A DNA stretch of 64,000 bases from Anaerolineae bacterium (GTDB lineage: Bacteria > Chloroflexota > Anaerolineae > Aggregatilineales > JAFGMM01). Within the stretch, counting starts at the first letter, position 1, and each line of letters opens with the position of its first letter. The notes below the pieces were generated by a model that saw nothing but the letters and a program-made list of their open reading frames with translations, searched no databases and had not been told where the DNA came from. Location: assembly GCA_027494055.1 (NCBI GenBank), contig JAOSJO010000001.1, positions 372,001-436,000 on the forward strand, read 5' to 3'. Below, in pieces: positions 28,518 through 38,366 of this stretch. The translations under genes and the position numbers were made by a program.

Positions 28518-29261
28518 GTGACCGTCGAGTCGGAACAGGATATCGAGGCGTTGAAGCGCATCGGCAGGATTGTGGCGCTCACGCTGCGCGAGATGGCGGC
28601 GCACGTGCGCGCCGGCGTCACCACGGCTGAGCTGGACGCGGTCGCGCGCCGCTTCATGGCGCAGCACGGCGCGCGGTCGGGGCCGGTGCTGGTTTACAAC
28701 TTCCCCGGCGCGACCTGCATCTCGGTCAACGACGAGGCGGCGCACGGCATCCCCGGCGCGCGCGTGATCCGGCCCGGCGACCTGGTCAACCTGGACTGCA
28801 CGGGTGAACTAGACGGTTACATGGCCGACGCCGCGATCATGGTGGGCGTGCCGCCCGTGTCGCCCGAAGCGCAGCGGCTGCTTGACTGCGCGCAGGCGGC
28901 GCTCGACAGGGCGATTGGCGCAGCGCGGGCCGGGCGGCGCATCTACGAGATCGGCGCGGCAATCGAGGCGGAGGCGCAGGCGCGCGGCTTCAAGGTGTTG
29001 CGCGAGCTGACCGGCCACGGCGTCGGGCGCTCGGTGCACGAGGAGCCGGCGGTGCCCAACTACCGCAACCGGCGTTTCCGGCAGCGCCTCCATGACGGGC
29101 TGGTGCTCGCCATCGAGCCGCACGTCGCCGCCGGCGAGGGCAGCATCGTCGAAGACGCGGACGGCTGGACGCTGCGCACCCGCGACGGCGCGCTCTCCGC
29201 CGTGTACGAGCACACGGTCGTCATCCAGGGCGACCGCCCGCTGGTGCTCACCGCCCTGTAA
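28518..29261 (+). CDS. map: Methionine aminopeptidase, type I
   Basis: AHGIPGARVIRPGDLVNLDCTGELDGYMADAAI; GHGVGRSVHEEPAVPNY; LAIEPHVAAG. Confidence 0.93.
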   Translation: MTVESEQDIEALKRIGRIVALTLREMAAHVRAGVTTAELDAVARRFMAQHGARSGPVLVYNFPGATCISVNDEAAHGIPGARVIRPGDLVNLDCTGELDGYMADAAIMVGVPPVSPEAQRLLDCAQAALDRAIGAARAGRRIYEIGAAIEAEAQARGFKVLRELTGHGVGRSVHEEPAVPNYRNRRFRQRLHDGLVLAIEPHVAAGEGSIVEDADGWTLRTRDGALSAVYEHTVVIQGDRPLVLTAL

Positions 29262-29276
29262 TGAGGAGCGTGGCAG

Positions 29277-29900
29277 ATGAACCCGAAGTGGCTTGACTGG
29301 GCCAGAGAACTCCAGGCGATTGCGCAGAACGGCCTTACGTACAACCGGGACAGGGACGCCTACGACACACTGCGCTTCCAGGACGTGCAGCGCGTCGCGG
29401 CGGAGATCGTGGCGGCGCACAGCAACGGCGACGTGGCGCACTTCCGCGCGGTCTTTGCCGCCGAGGAGGGCCACATCACACCCAAGGTCGATGTGCGCGG
29501 CGTGGTGTTCCGCGACGACAAAATCCTGCTCGTGCGCGAGCGCTCTGATGGCCGGTGGACGCTGCCCGGCGGCTGGGCAGACCCGCGCGAGTCGCCCTCG
29601 GAGGCGACGGTGCGCGAGGTGTACGAGGAGTCGGGCTACCAGACGCGCGCGGTGAAGCTGCTGGCGCTCTACGACCGCGACAAGCACGGCCACCCCCCGC
29701 ACCTCTTCCACATCTACAAGGTCTACTTCCTGTGCGCGCTGGTCGGCGGCGCGCCCGCGACCAGCGTCGAGACCGACGGCGTGGACTTCTTTGCCGAGGA
29801 CGACATCCCGCCGCTCTCGCTGGGCCGCGTGACGCCGGCGCTCATCGCGCGCTGCTTCGAGCACTACCGCCACCCGGAGTGGCCGACGGACTTCGACTGA
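29277..29900 (+). CDS. NUDIX hydrolase with N-terminal extension
   Basis: GGWADPRESPSEATVREVYEESGY Nudix box. Confidence 0.87.
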   Translation: MNPKWLDWARELQAIAQNGLTYNRDRDAYDTLRFQDVQRVAAEIVAAHSNGDVAHFRAVFAAEEGHITPKVDVRGVVFRDDKILLVRERSDGRWTLPGGWADPRESPSEATVREVYEESGYQTRAVKLLALYDRDKHGHPPHLFHIYKVYFLCALVGGAPATSVETDGVDFFAEDDIPPLSLGRVTPALIARCFEHYRHPEWPTDFD

Positions 29901-30062
29901 CGTGGGCGTGCGCGCGGCGCGCCGACCGTTTGTTCCTTCGTTGAACTCGCGGGGGGTTAGACCGGCCTTCAACCCCCCCCACTTGAGGGAATGGGGGGGT
30001 GAGTAATAAGAAGAAAGCTTAAAATCGCGACTGGACGTGAGCTTTCATAGAGAGATAGGGAC

Positions 30063-30779
30063 ATGCGCCATTTCTACGAGACGCGCACCGCATTCGTACA
30101 CGATGTGCTCGCCCAGGTGGCCGCGCCCGGCGGCAGGGCGATCCTGGACGCCGGCTTCATCGGGAGCTACGCCGAAGCGACCGTGCACTACGCCATCGTC
30201 GATATGCTCCGGGATGGCGACCGCCTGACCGGAATCGACATCGACGCGCCGCGGCTCGAAGCGTTTCTGGCGCATCCCAAGACGCAGCAGCGCCAGGAGC
30301 GGTTCGACCTGCGCTACGAGCGCAGGTCCGTCTTCGACACCGGCTACGAGAGCGGCGCTTTCGACGCCGTGTTGCTGCTTGAGGTCTTCGAGCACCTGCA
30401 CGCGCCGTACCGCGTCTTCGACGAGGTGGCCCGCCTGCTCAAGCCGGGCGGCAGCTTCATCCTGACGTATCCGAACCCGCTCAGCCTGACGAAGCTGCTG
30501 CGCTATCTCTGGCAGGGCGACCTGCTTGACCACGGCTACCTCCGCGCCTACAGGGGCGCGCCGGATCACAAGGTCTTCCCGCACCCGCCGTCGCTGGCGA
30601 ACTACCTTATCGATGTGGGGTTGCAGCCGCGCAGCGTCGTGTTTATTAAGTACGCCTACCGGCAGTTGGGCGCGCTCAATCGCCTGTTGCCGCGCTGGAA
30701 CGTCACGCGGAAGCTGGCGGCCTACGTGGGCGTCCACGCCACGCGGCGCGGGCCTGAGCGCGCAGGTGACGATGCGTGA
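30063..30779 (+). CDS. Class I SAM-dependent methyltransferase
   Basis: ILDAGFIGSYAEATVHY; FDAVLLLEVFEHLHAP; LKPGGSFILTYPNP. Confidence 0.8.
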   Translation: MRHFYETRTAFVHDVLAQVAAPGGRAILDAGFIGSYAEATVHYAIVDMLRDGDRLTGIDIDAPRLEAFLAHPKTQQRQERFDLRYERRSVFDTGYESGAFDAVLLLEVFEHLHAPYRVFDEVARLLKPGGSFILTYPNPLSLTKLLRYLWQGDLLDHGYLRAYRGAPDHKVFPHPPSLANYLIDVGLQPRSVVFIKYAYRQLGALNRLLPRWNVTRKLAAYVGVHATRRGPERAGDDA

Positions 30780-32187
30780 GGCCCCTATCGCGCGACCGAA
30801 CTTGAGAAGCGCGCGGCGCGCCCGTCTGGTGCTGGCGCTTGCGGCTCTTGCGCTGGCAAGCCTTGCCTGCCAGACGGTGGTCATCATCGGCGGCCCGCCC
30901 GCGCCCACCCCGACGCCCGCCGCTCTGGCGACGGCCGCCGCTCTGGCGACGGCTGTCGCCCCGGCCACGCCCGGCCCGCCGGTTGAACCCACCTACGCCC
31001 CTGGCGTCGTCACCGTGGAGGCGGTCCCGCCCGATGGCGGCCCGGCAGGGGGCGAAGACCTGTTCATCGTCACGCCCCCGCCCACGCCCGAAGGCCCGAC
31101 GCTGCCGCGCGCGCTCTACTTCCTCTCCGACCGGGAGGGCGCGGCGCAGGTCTATCTGTTCGCCGGCGACGGGACGGCGGCGAACCGGATCACGAACGAG
31201 CCGGAGGGCATCCAGGGCTACGCGCTCGACCCCGGCGGCGCGTTTCTGGTGGCCCACACCGACCGGCGCGCGCTGATCATCTCCAACCAGCGCATTCTCG
31301 ACACGCTGGAGGCCGGGCCGGGCGTGAGCGTGCGCGGCTTCGCGATCGCGCCCGATGGCGCGCGTCTGGCCTTCTGGACGGAAGCCCTGCTCACCGTCTA
31401 CGAAATCGGGCCGGCGGGGCCGCGTTTCCTGCGCCTGGCCGACGCCGCGCCCACTTCCGCCGTGTGGAGCGCCGACAGCCGCACGCTGGCCTACACCGCG
31501 CCCGACGGCGTGCACCTGCTCGACGCGGACACCGGGCGGGACATCCTGGCGTTCGTCGCCAGCGACGACACGCCCTACCGGGTTGACGGCGCTTCGCCGG
31601 ACGGGCGCTGGATTCTGGCCTCGACCACGGACGCGAACGGTGCGTGCCTGGCGCGCCTGATCCCCCTGCCGGAGGCGTTCACCCAGCGCGTGGCCGCGCA
31701 GACGCTGCGGTGCCCGCTGACCTTCTCGCCCGACGGCGCGTATGCGCTCTGGACGCCGGTTGATGCGGCCACCATCCAGGTGACCGGGCTGCAGGCCGGC
31801 GCGCTCCGCGACGAAGGCTGGCGCACCATCACCGTCATCGCCGATTACGCGGCGTATGCGCCCGTGTGGCCGTACCCGGAGCGCTTCTTCCTGTGGACGT
31901 GCGCCTTCAGGGGGCAGGCTTGCCCGCCCGGCGCGCTCGACCTCTACGCGGGCGCGTGGCCGGAGGGCCGGCTCGCGCTGTGGTGGGATTCGGGGCACTT
32001 TCGCGTGATGCCGCAGGCGGGCGGCGCGGCCCCCGCCGATCCGGCGTGGGAGACGTTTGCGGTCGTTGCCGAGCCACGCGCCGGCGCGACGACGGCGCTG
32101 CTTGTGGTCGATGTGCCGGCCGGCACGGTCAACGTGGTCGCTGAGGCGGGCAACAACTGGGCGCCGCAGTGGTTCACGTTGCCGTAG
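30772..32187 (+). CDS. Lipoprotein with TolB/WD40-like beta-propeller repeats
   Basis: LASLACQT lipobox, Pro/Thr/Ala linker, repeated FLSDREGAAQVY / AIAPDGARLAF type blades. Confidence 0.7.
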   Translation: MREAPIARPNLRSARRARLVLALAALALASLACQTVVIIGGPPAPTPTPAALATAAALATAVAPATPGPPVEPTYAPGVVTVEAVPPDGGPAGGEDLFIVTPPPTPEGPTLPRALYFLSDREGAAQVYLFAGDGTAANRITNEPEGIQGYALDPGGAFLVAHTDRRALIISNQRILDTLEAGPGVSVRGFAIAPDGARLAFWTEALLTVYEIGPAGPRFLRLADAAPTSAVWSADSRTLAYTAPDGVHLLDADTGRDILAFVASDDTPYRVDGASPDGRWILASTTDANGACLARLIPLPEAFTQRVAAQTLRCPLTFSPDGAYALWTPVDAATIQVTGLQAGALRDEGWRTITVIADYAAYAPVWPYPERFFLWTCAFRGQACPPGALDLYAGAWPEGRLALWWDSGHFRVMPQAGGAAPADPAWETFAVVAEPRAGATTALLVVDVPAGTVNVVAEAGNNWAPQWFTLP

Positions 32188-32310
32188 CGGGAACGCGCGC
32201 GGGACATTGGAATTGAACCGCGAATAACGCGAATTCAGAAGCGCAGAGGTGGGGAGCGACCCGCCGGTTTGGCCTGCTTCCCGTGCTCCAATTCTGCGCT
32301 ACCAAACGTC

Positions 32311-32345
32311 TAGCTTCCCGAAAGCTTCAAGCTTTCGGGAAGCTA
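32311..32345. repeat. Dispersed hairpin family A, copy 2
   Basis: tagcttcccgaaagctt-c-aagctttcgggaagcta. Confidence 0.8.
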
Positions 32346-32602
32346 TGGAAGCGAATTGCGAGACGATTATCGAGGCGATTATTGCCCCTTCATCAGTGGT
32401 GACGCGACGAAGGTGATGCGGGCAGTTTCCGAACGGTATTCGTGTTATCCGCGTTATCCGTGGTTCAATGCCTTCTTTCCCTGGCGGCGAGCGCACAGGC
32501 GCGTCGCTGGCATTCAGGAAATGCGCAATTTCGCAAAAGTCGTTATCATCTAAAAAGGCGAGGTTTTGGCTCTGGAATCGGTGACCTGGACGCTGTAATC
32601 GG

Positions 32603-35560
32603 ATGACGTTCTCTGCCCCTCTGGCGTTGATCCTGCTCGTGGCGCTGCCGTATTTTGTCTGGTATGGCAGGCCGCGCACCCCTTTCCGGCGCGGGCGCGA
32701 CGTTTTCAGCCTGGCGCTGCGCCTGCTCATCGCGTCGCTGCTGGTCTTCAGCATCGCCGGCACGCAGCTCGTGCTCGCCGCCGACCGCCTGGCGACGATC
32801 TTCCTCGTGGACTACTCCGACAGCATGGGCGCGGAGGGCCGCCAGGCCGCGCTCGACTACGTTGAGGCCGCGCTCGACAGCATGGGGCCGGACGACCAGG
32901 CGGGCGTCATCCTCTTCGGCGCGGATGCGCTGGTCGAGCGCCCGCTCTCGAACGCGCGCACGCTGGACGCGGTGCGTTCCACGCCGCGAACGCTCAACAC
33001 CAACCTGGCCGAGGCGATCCGGCTGGCGCTGGCGCTCTTCCCGCCTGACATGGCGCGGCGCGTTGTCGTGCTCAGCGACGGGTTGGCGACCGTCGGGGAC
33101 GCCGAGGCCGCCGCGCGGCTTGCAGCGGCGTCGGGCGTGCAGATCGACTACGTGTCGTTCCAGCGGGCGCAGACTCCGGAGGTGATCGTCACGAACGTTC
33201 ACACGCCGGCGACGCTGGACGAGGGCCAGATCTTCGACCTGAGCCTGACGCTGGACAGCAACTTCGACGGCGAGGCCAACATCACGGTGCTCGCCGGCGG
33301 CGAGATCGTGCACCAGGAGCCGGTGGCGCTGCGCGCGGGGACGCAGAGCTTCGTGCTGAGCCTTCAGGCGGGGGAATCGGGTTTCACCGATTTCCGCGTC
33401 GTCGTGGAGCCGCTCGGCGCGGATACGTTCTACCAGAACAACGCGCTCAGCAGCTTCAGCCGCATCACCGGGCCGCCGCGCGTGCTGCTCGTGCGCAATG
33501 ACCCGCAGGAGAGCGCCGAACTGGTGCGCGCGCTCACCGCGACGGGCGTGACGGTTGACGAAATCGAACCCGGCGGGCTGCCGACCGGCCTGGGGCCGCT
33601 GAGCGTGTATGAGAGCGTGGTCCTGGTCAACGTCCCGGCGACCGACCTGCCGCTCCGGCGCATGAACGTGTTGCAGGTCTACGTGCGCGACCTGGGCGGC
33701 GGGCTGGTCGTGATCGGCGGGCCGAACAGCTACGGCGTGGGCGGCTATTACCAGACCCCGCTTGAGGAAACCCTGCCGGTCGAGATGCGCATTCGCGACC
33801 AGGAACGCCTCCCAGAGTTGGCGCTCGTGTTCGTCATCGACCGTTCGGGCAGCATGTCGGCCACCGAACCCAGCGGCTACACCCACCTGGACCTCGCAAA
33901 AGAGGCCGTGATCCGCTCGGTGGACCTGCTCAACTCGACCGACAACGTGGGCGTGGTCGGCTTCGACAGCAGCGCGTTCTGGGTCGTGCCCCTCCAGCAG
34001 GTGTCGAACCCCGGCGCGATCAAGGCGCAGGTCGGTACGATGACGCCCGGCGGCGGGACGAGCATTTTCGCCGCTGTGGAGGCGGTCGCGGGCGCGCTGC
34101 CGCAGCACCCGGCCCCGATCAAGCACGTGATCCTGCTCAGCGACGGCGGCGCGAACCCCGCCGGCGTGCTCGAAATCGTGCACGGCATGTATCAGGAGGC
34201 CGCCGTCACCACGTCGGTGGTCGCCATCGGCGCGAACTACACCCCCTGGATCGAAAACCTGGCGCGGGACACGGGCGGGCGCTTCCACTTCACGCCGGAT
34301 GTCGCCACCGTCCCGACCATCTTCACCGCCGAGACCATCCTCGCCTCGCGCTCGTACATCGTCGAGGAGACGTTCTTCCCCGCGCAGAAGGCCCCCAGCC
34401 CCATCATGGCCGGCATCACCCAGACGCCGGCGCTGCTCGGCTACGTCGCGACGAGCGCCAAGGATACCGCGCGCGTCATCCTCGGCAGCGACCAGGAGGA
34501 CCCCATCCTTGCGACCTGGCAATACGGCCTGGGGCGCGCGGTAGCCTGGACCTCCGACGCCCGCGCCCGCTGGTCGGCGGACTGGGTGAACTGGGATGAG
34601 TTCGCGCGGTTCTGGAGCCAGGCCGTGCGCTGGACCATCACCGAGGGCGCGGACGAGGCCATCGAGGTGACGGTCGAGCGGCACGACGACAGGGCCATCG
34701 TGCGCGTCGATGCGCTGGACCGGCAGGAGCGCTATCTCAACGGGCTGGACCTCAGCGCGCACGTCGTCGCGCCCGACCTCGCCGCCGAGACGGTCACGCT
34801 GCGGCAGGTCGCGCCGGGCCGCTACGAGGGCACCTTCGTCCCCACCGAGGAGGGCGCGTATTTCGTCGGCGTCTCCGGCGCGATGGGGGCGGAGGGTGAG
34901 CCGTCCGACATTGTCCAGCAGACCACCGGCTGGGTGCTGAGCTACTCGCCGGAGTATCGCAACCTGGAGGCAGACCCGCGCGCGCTTGAGCGCATCGCCC
35001 GCCTCACCGAGGGCCGCCAGCTCACCAACCCCGGCCAGGCCTTCGACCACAACCTCGTGGCGCGCCGCGCGCCGACGCCGCTCTGGCCCTGGCTGCTGCT
35101 TGTCGCGGCGTTGCTCCTCCCGCTCGACGTGGCCGCGCGCCGGCTCATCATCACGCGCACCGACGTTGAACGCGCGCGCGAGGCGGTCGCCCGGTTCTTC
35201 AGCAGGGGCGGCGTGGTTGCGGTCGGCGAGGAGCACTCAGGCCGGTTCGACCAGTTGCGGGACGCCAAGGAACGCGCCGCCGCCAGCACCCGCGCCCCTG
35301 ACGCCGCCGCTCCCCCCGAAGTCGAGGAGGCGCGCCGCGAGCGCCTGCCCAGGCCAGAGTACCCGCGCCCCAGCGCGCCGCCCGCCACGCCGGCGTACCG
35401 CGTCCGCCGCGATGCGCCCCCGGCAGCGCCCCCGGAGGCCGCGCCCGACGCTGGCGAAGAGGCCGCTGAGGGCACCCTCGCGGCGCGCCTGCTCAAGCGG
35501 CGGCGTGCGCGCGACGACGACGGCGATTCCGGCGCGGATTCCGGCGCGCAAAGTCCCTGA
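32603..35560 (+). CDS. Large membrane protein with two VWA domains and a GATase-like region
   Basis: N-terminal TMs; MIDAS DYSDS and DRSGS; RVLLVRNDPQESAELVRAL...GGLVVIGGPNSYGVGGY; C-terminal TM and charged Pro/Ala tail. Confidence 0.75.
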   Translation: MTFSAPLALILLVALPYFVWYGRPRTPFRRGRDVFSLALRLLIASLLVFSIAGTQLVLAADRLATIFLVDYSDSMGAEGRQAALDYVEAALDSMGPDDQAGVILFGADALVERPLSNARTLDAVRSTPRTLNTNLAEAIRLALALFPPDMARRVVVLSDGLATVGDAEAAARLAAASGVQIDYVSFQRAQTPEVIVTNVHTPATLDEGQIFDLSLTLDSNFDGEANITVLAGGEIVHQEPVALRAGTQSFVLSLQAGESGFTDFRVVVEPLGADTFYQNNALSSFSRITGPPRVLLVRNDPQESAELVRALTATGVTVDEIEPGGLPTGLGPLSVYESVVLVNVPATDLPLRRMNVLQVYVRDLGGGLVVIGGPNSYGVGGYYQTPLEETLPVEMRIRDQERLPELALVFVIDRSGSMSATEPSGYTHLDLAKEAVIRSVDLLNSTDNVGVVGFDSSAFWVVPLQQVSNPGAIKAQVGTMTPGGGTSIFAAVEAVAGALPQHPAPIKHVILLSDGGANPAGVLEIVHGMYQEAAVTTSVVAIGANYTPWIENLARDTGGRFHFTPDVATVPTIFTAETILASRSYIVEETFFPAQKAPSPIMAGITQTPALLGYVATSAKDTARVILGSDQEDPILATWQYGLGRAVAWTSDARARWSADWVNWDEFARFWSQAVRWTITEGADEAIEVTVERHDDRAIVRVDALDRQERYLNGLDLSAHVVAPDLAAETVTLRQVAPGRYEGTFVPTEEGAYFVGVSGAMGAEGEPSDIVQQTTGWVLSYSPEYRNLEADPRALERIARLTEGRQLTNPGQAFDHNLVARRAPTPLWPWLLLVAALLLPLDVAARRLIITRTDVERAREAVARFFSRGGVVAVGEEHSGRFDQLRDAKERAAASTRAPDAAAPPEVEEARRERLPRPEYPRPSAPPATPAYRVRRDAPPAAPPEAAPDAGEEAAEGTLAARLLKRRRARDDDGDSGADSGAQSP

Positions 35561-35589
35561 ATCGCGTTACATTCTTCCATGAAAAGTCC

Positions 35590-35618
35590 TTGTGCCCAGG
35601 CGAAACTGATGGCATAAT
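35590..35618 (+). promoter_or_regulatory. Promoter TTGTGC-N17-CATAAT
   Basis: Upstream of the UgpC/MsmK-like ATPase gene. Confidence 0.45.
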
Positions 35619-35708
35619 GTAGCTGGTTTGCACTGTGTGGTGCGGTTCAACTCGGCCCGCACAGGAACAACCTCTATCGACCCTTTTTTATGCCCAGGAG
35701 GTTTCACA

Positions 35709-36845
35709 GTGGCAAGCGTGACATACGATCACGTCACGAAACGTTTTGGCGATGTCACCGCGGTCAGCGACCTGGATATTGAGGTCGAGGATCAGGAGTT
35801 CCTGGTCTTCGTCGGCCCATCGGGTTGCGGCAAGAGCACCAGCCTGCGGATGCTCGCCGGTCTTGAGGAGATCACCGAGGGGCGCATCCTCATCGGTGAT
35901 CGCGTCGTCAACAACGTCGCCCCGAAAGACCGCGACATCGCCATGGTCTTCCAGAGCTACGCGCTCTACCCGCACATGACCGTCTTTGACAACATGGCGT
36001 TCGGCCTCAAGCTGCGCAAGACGCCGAAGGAGGAGATCAAGCGCCGGGTGCATGAGGCGGCCCGCAGCCTCGGCATCGAGGACCTGCTGGATCGCCGCCC
36101 GCGCCAGTTGTCGGGTGGTCAGCGGCAGCGCGTGGCCGTCGGGCGCGCCATCGTCCGCGAGCCGGCCGTCTTCCTCATGGACGAGCCGCTCTCGAACCTG
36201 GACGCCAAGCTCCGCGTTGAGGCGCGCGCCAACATCAGCCGCCTGCACCTGCGCCTCGCGACGACCTTCATCTACGTGACCCACGACCAGACCGAGGCCA
36301 TGACGATGGGGTCGCGCATCTGCGTGTTGAGCGCCGGCGTGCTCATGCAGCTTGACAGCCCCCAGAATCTCTACGACTTCCCGGACAACGTGTTCGTGGC
36401 GGGCTTCATCGGCAGCCCGGCAATGAACTTCCGCCGCGCCACCGTCCGCCAGGAGAACGGCGACATGGTTGTGGACACGGGCGACTTCCAGGTTGTCGTG
36501 CCGCCCGCCCACGCCAGGCACTTCCCCGAAGCCATCGGCAAGGAAGTGGTCTTCGGCATCCGCCCGGAGGACATCCACGACCCGCAGTACACGCCGCCCG
36601 GCATCCATACAGCGCAGGTTCCCGCCCAGGTGGACGTGGTCGAAGAGATGGGCAATGAGAAGCTCGTCTACCTGGCCGACTCCCAGAGGGAGGGCCTGAT
36701 CCCGCTGGTCGCGCGGTTCGACCCGCGCACGCGCCCTGTGGTCGGCAACACGGTGAGCATCGCGTTCAACATGGACAACATCCACCTGTTCGACGCGACC
36801 ACCGAGCAGGCGTTGCGCGTAGGCCGCGAGCGCACCGACGTCTGA
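35709..36845 (+). CDS. Sugar-type ABC transporter ATP-binding protein (UgpC/MsmK/MalK-like)
   Basis: GPSGCGKSTSLRMLAG; LSGGQRQRVAVGRAIV; MDEPLSNLDAKLR; TOBE-like C-terminus; GTG start with aggag RBS. Confidence 0.9.
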   Translation: MASVTYDHVTKRFGDVTAVSDLDIEVEDQEFLVFVGPSGCGKSTSLRMLAGLEEITEGRILIGDRVVNNVAPKDRDIAMVFQSYALYPHMTVFDNMAFGLKLRKTPKEEIKRRVHEAARSLGIEDLLDRRPRQLSGGQRQRVAVGRAIVREPAVFLMDEPLSNLDAKLRVEARANISRLHLRLATTFIYVTHDQTEAMTMGSRICVLSAGVLMQLDSPQNLYDFPDNVFVAGFIGSPAMNFRRATVRQENGDMVVDTGDFQVVVPPAHARHFPEAIGKEVVFGIRPEDIHDPQYTPPGIHTAQVPAQVDVVEEMGNEKLVYLADSQREGLIPLVARFDPRTRPVVGNTVSIAFNMDNIHLFDATTEQALRVGRERTDV

Positions 36846-36871
36846 TCCGGCGCGCCAATTCAGCGCAAAGC

Positions 36872-36915
36872 GAGAGGGTGGTTCTCACGGGCCGCCCTCT
36901 TTTCGTTTTTCTTAT
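36872..36915 (+). terminator. Intrinsic terminator
   Basis: gagagggtgg...ccgccctcttttcgtttttctt. Confidence 0.65.
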
Positions 36916-37056
36916 AAAGATATAATGGACCGACCTTGTATTGAAATGGCCTTGTGTCGCCCGGCGCGCTATAATCTCTTTGACGCTACTGAATACACCA
37001 GACCGGCGGCCTATCATCGCAGCCGTCACCGCAGCCGCCGGAAATAACCCCTCTTA

Positions 37057-37896
37057 TCAGGCCCCACGTTCCGCCAGAATGTGATGTTCGCTCCACGTGT
37101 GCGCAAGCGACGTAATCGGCCTGCCGCCGACGTCGAGGTCGCGGCAGACGTAGCCCCACCGGTCGAGCAGGTGCAGCACGTGGCGCGGGTCTTCCCCGCC
37201 GGCAAGCTCGCGGTGCACTTCGATCACGAGCGCGGGCTGCCACCTGCGCACCACACCCTGCATACCCAGCAGCGCGTGCAGTTCATGCCCCTCCACGTCG
37301 AGCTTGACGAGGTCCACGCGCGGGACGCGCGCGTGCTGCACAAAGCTGTCCAGGCGCACCGTCTCGACGCGCGCGCGTTGCACCACCCCCTCGCCGGCGC
37401 GCGGGATTGCGCGCGTATTGCCATGCAGCCGGCACATGCTCGACGCGGCGGTGATGGCGAGCACGTCGTCGCCGTCGCTGGCGGCGACGGCCAGGGGGTA
37501 GGCGCTCGCGTTGTCGATGTGGTTGTCGGCCAGGGTGCGCCGCAGGGCGCGGAAGTTCGCCGGCGCTGGCTCGAAGGCGTAGACGTGCGCGGCGCGCCTG
37601 GCGAGCAGCAGGGTGAAATAGCCGAAGTGCGCGCCCACGTCGAAGGCCACGCTCCCCGACCGCGCCAGGGCGTCAAGCGCGTCCGCGACTGCCGGTTCGT
37701 AGTCCCCGCCGGCGTAAGGCGAGCGGCGCAGCGACCAGCGCGCGCCGAGCGTCTTCCCGGCGAGCGGCCCGCCGGCGATGCGCACGGTCCGCGGCCCCAG
37801 CGCGTCGGCGATGCGGCGGTAGGCCGCGTAAATCCAGCGCCCTGGGCCGGGCGACCACAATCCCTGCTGCCGGGCTAACCCGCCCATCGTACCCAA
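37057..37896 (-). CDS. FkbM family methyltransferase
   Basis: FDVGAHFGYFTLLLAR; FEPAPANFRALRRTL; DLVKLDVEGHELHALLG. Confidence 0.85.
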   Translation of the reverse strand: MGTMGGLARQQGLWSPGPGRWIYAAYRRIADALGPRTVRIAGGPLAGKTLGARWSLRRSPYAGGDYEPAVADALDALARSGSVAFDVGAHFGYFTLLLARRAAHVYAFEPAPANFRALRRTLADNHIDNASAYPLAVAASDGDDVLAITAASSMCRLHGNTRAIPRAGEGVVQRARVETVRLDSFVQHARVPRVDLVKLDVEGHELHALLGMQGVVRRWQPALVIEVHRELAGGEDPRHVLHLLDRWGYVCRDLDVGGRPITSLAHTWSEHHILAERGA

Positions 37897-37910
37897 CTCC
37901 GCGAAACAAA

Positions 37911-37940
37911 CACGGCTGAGCGTCGCAACGCCCAGCCGTG
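37911..37940 (-). terminator. Hairpin cacggctg...cagccgtg downstream of infA
   Basis: Inverted repeat between infA and the FkbM gene. Confidence 0.4.
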
Positions 37941-37971
37941 GCTCTTACATTCTGCGCCTGCCGCCGACAGA

Positions 37972-38235
37972 TCAGCCGCTGGCTTCCTCTTGTCCTTCCT
38001 GTTGGGGAGTGTGGCGTCGGTGGCGATAGATGATCCGGCCACGGGTCAGGTCGTAGGGTGACAGTTCCACGCGCACGCGGTCGCCCAGCAGGATGCGGAT
38101 GTAATACTTGCGCATCTTGCCGGAGAGGTAAGCCAGTACTTCGTGCCCATTGTCCAGCCTGACCTTGAACTGCGTGCTGGGCAGCGCCTCGACAACCGTG
38201 CCTTCAACTTCGATCTTGTCTTCTTTCTTAGCCAT
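37972..38235 (-). CDS. infA: Translation initiation factor IF-1
   Basis: [67 protein letters not shown]. Confidence 0.95.
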   Translation of the reverse strand: MAKKEDKIEVEGTVVEALPSTQFKVRLDNGHEVLAYLSGKMRKYYIRILLGDRVRVELSPYDLTRGRIIYRHRRHTPQQEGQEEASG

Positions 38236-38366
38236 TCACTCCCATCCAGGCAACCGGCGCTCACTTTCGGGCCGGCGCAATCACAATTGACTTTCAGTCC
38301 AGACTGGCCGATTGTACTGCATCTGCGGTTTCCACGCCAGCCTCGGCCTCAACGGCCTCAACGGCC

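Noticed and set aside
29950-30005. C8/G7 hairpin as a functional terminator
   Set aside because: Homopolymer runs of uncertain length in an indel-prone assembly; no U-tract.
32299-32763. ORF with EPRITRITRIPFGN peptide
   Set aside because: Translation of a dispersed intergenic DNA repeat, not a gene.
32546-35236. 896-aa minus-strand ORF opposite the double-VWA protein
   Set aside because: High-GC shadow ORF; Arg/His/Asp/Val-rich low-quality composition, while the plus strand has clear VWA motifs.
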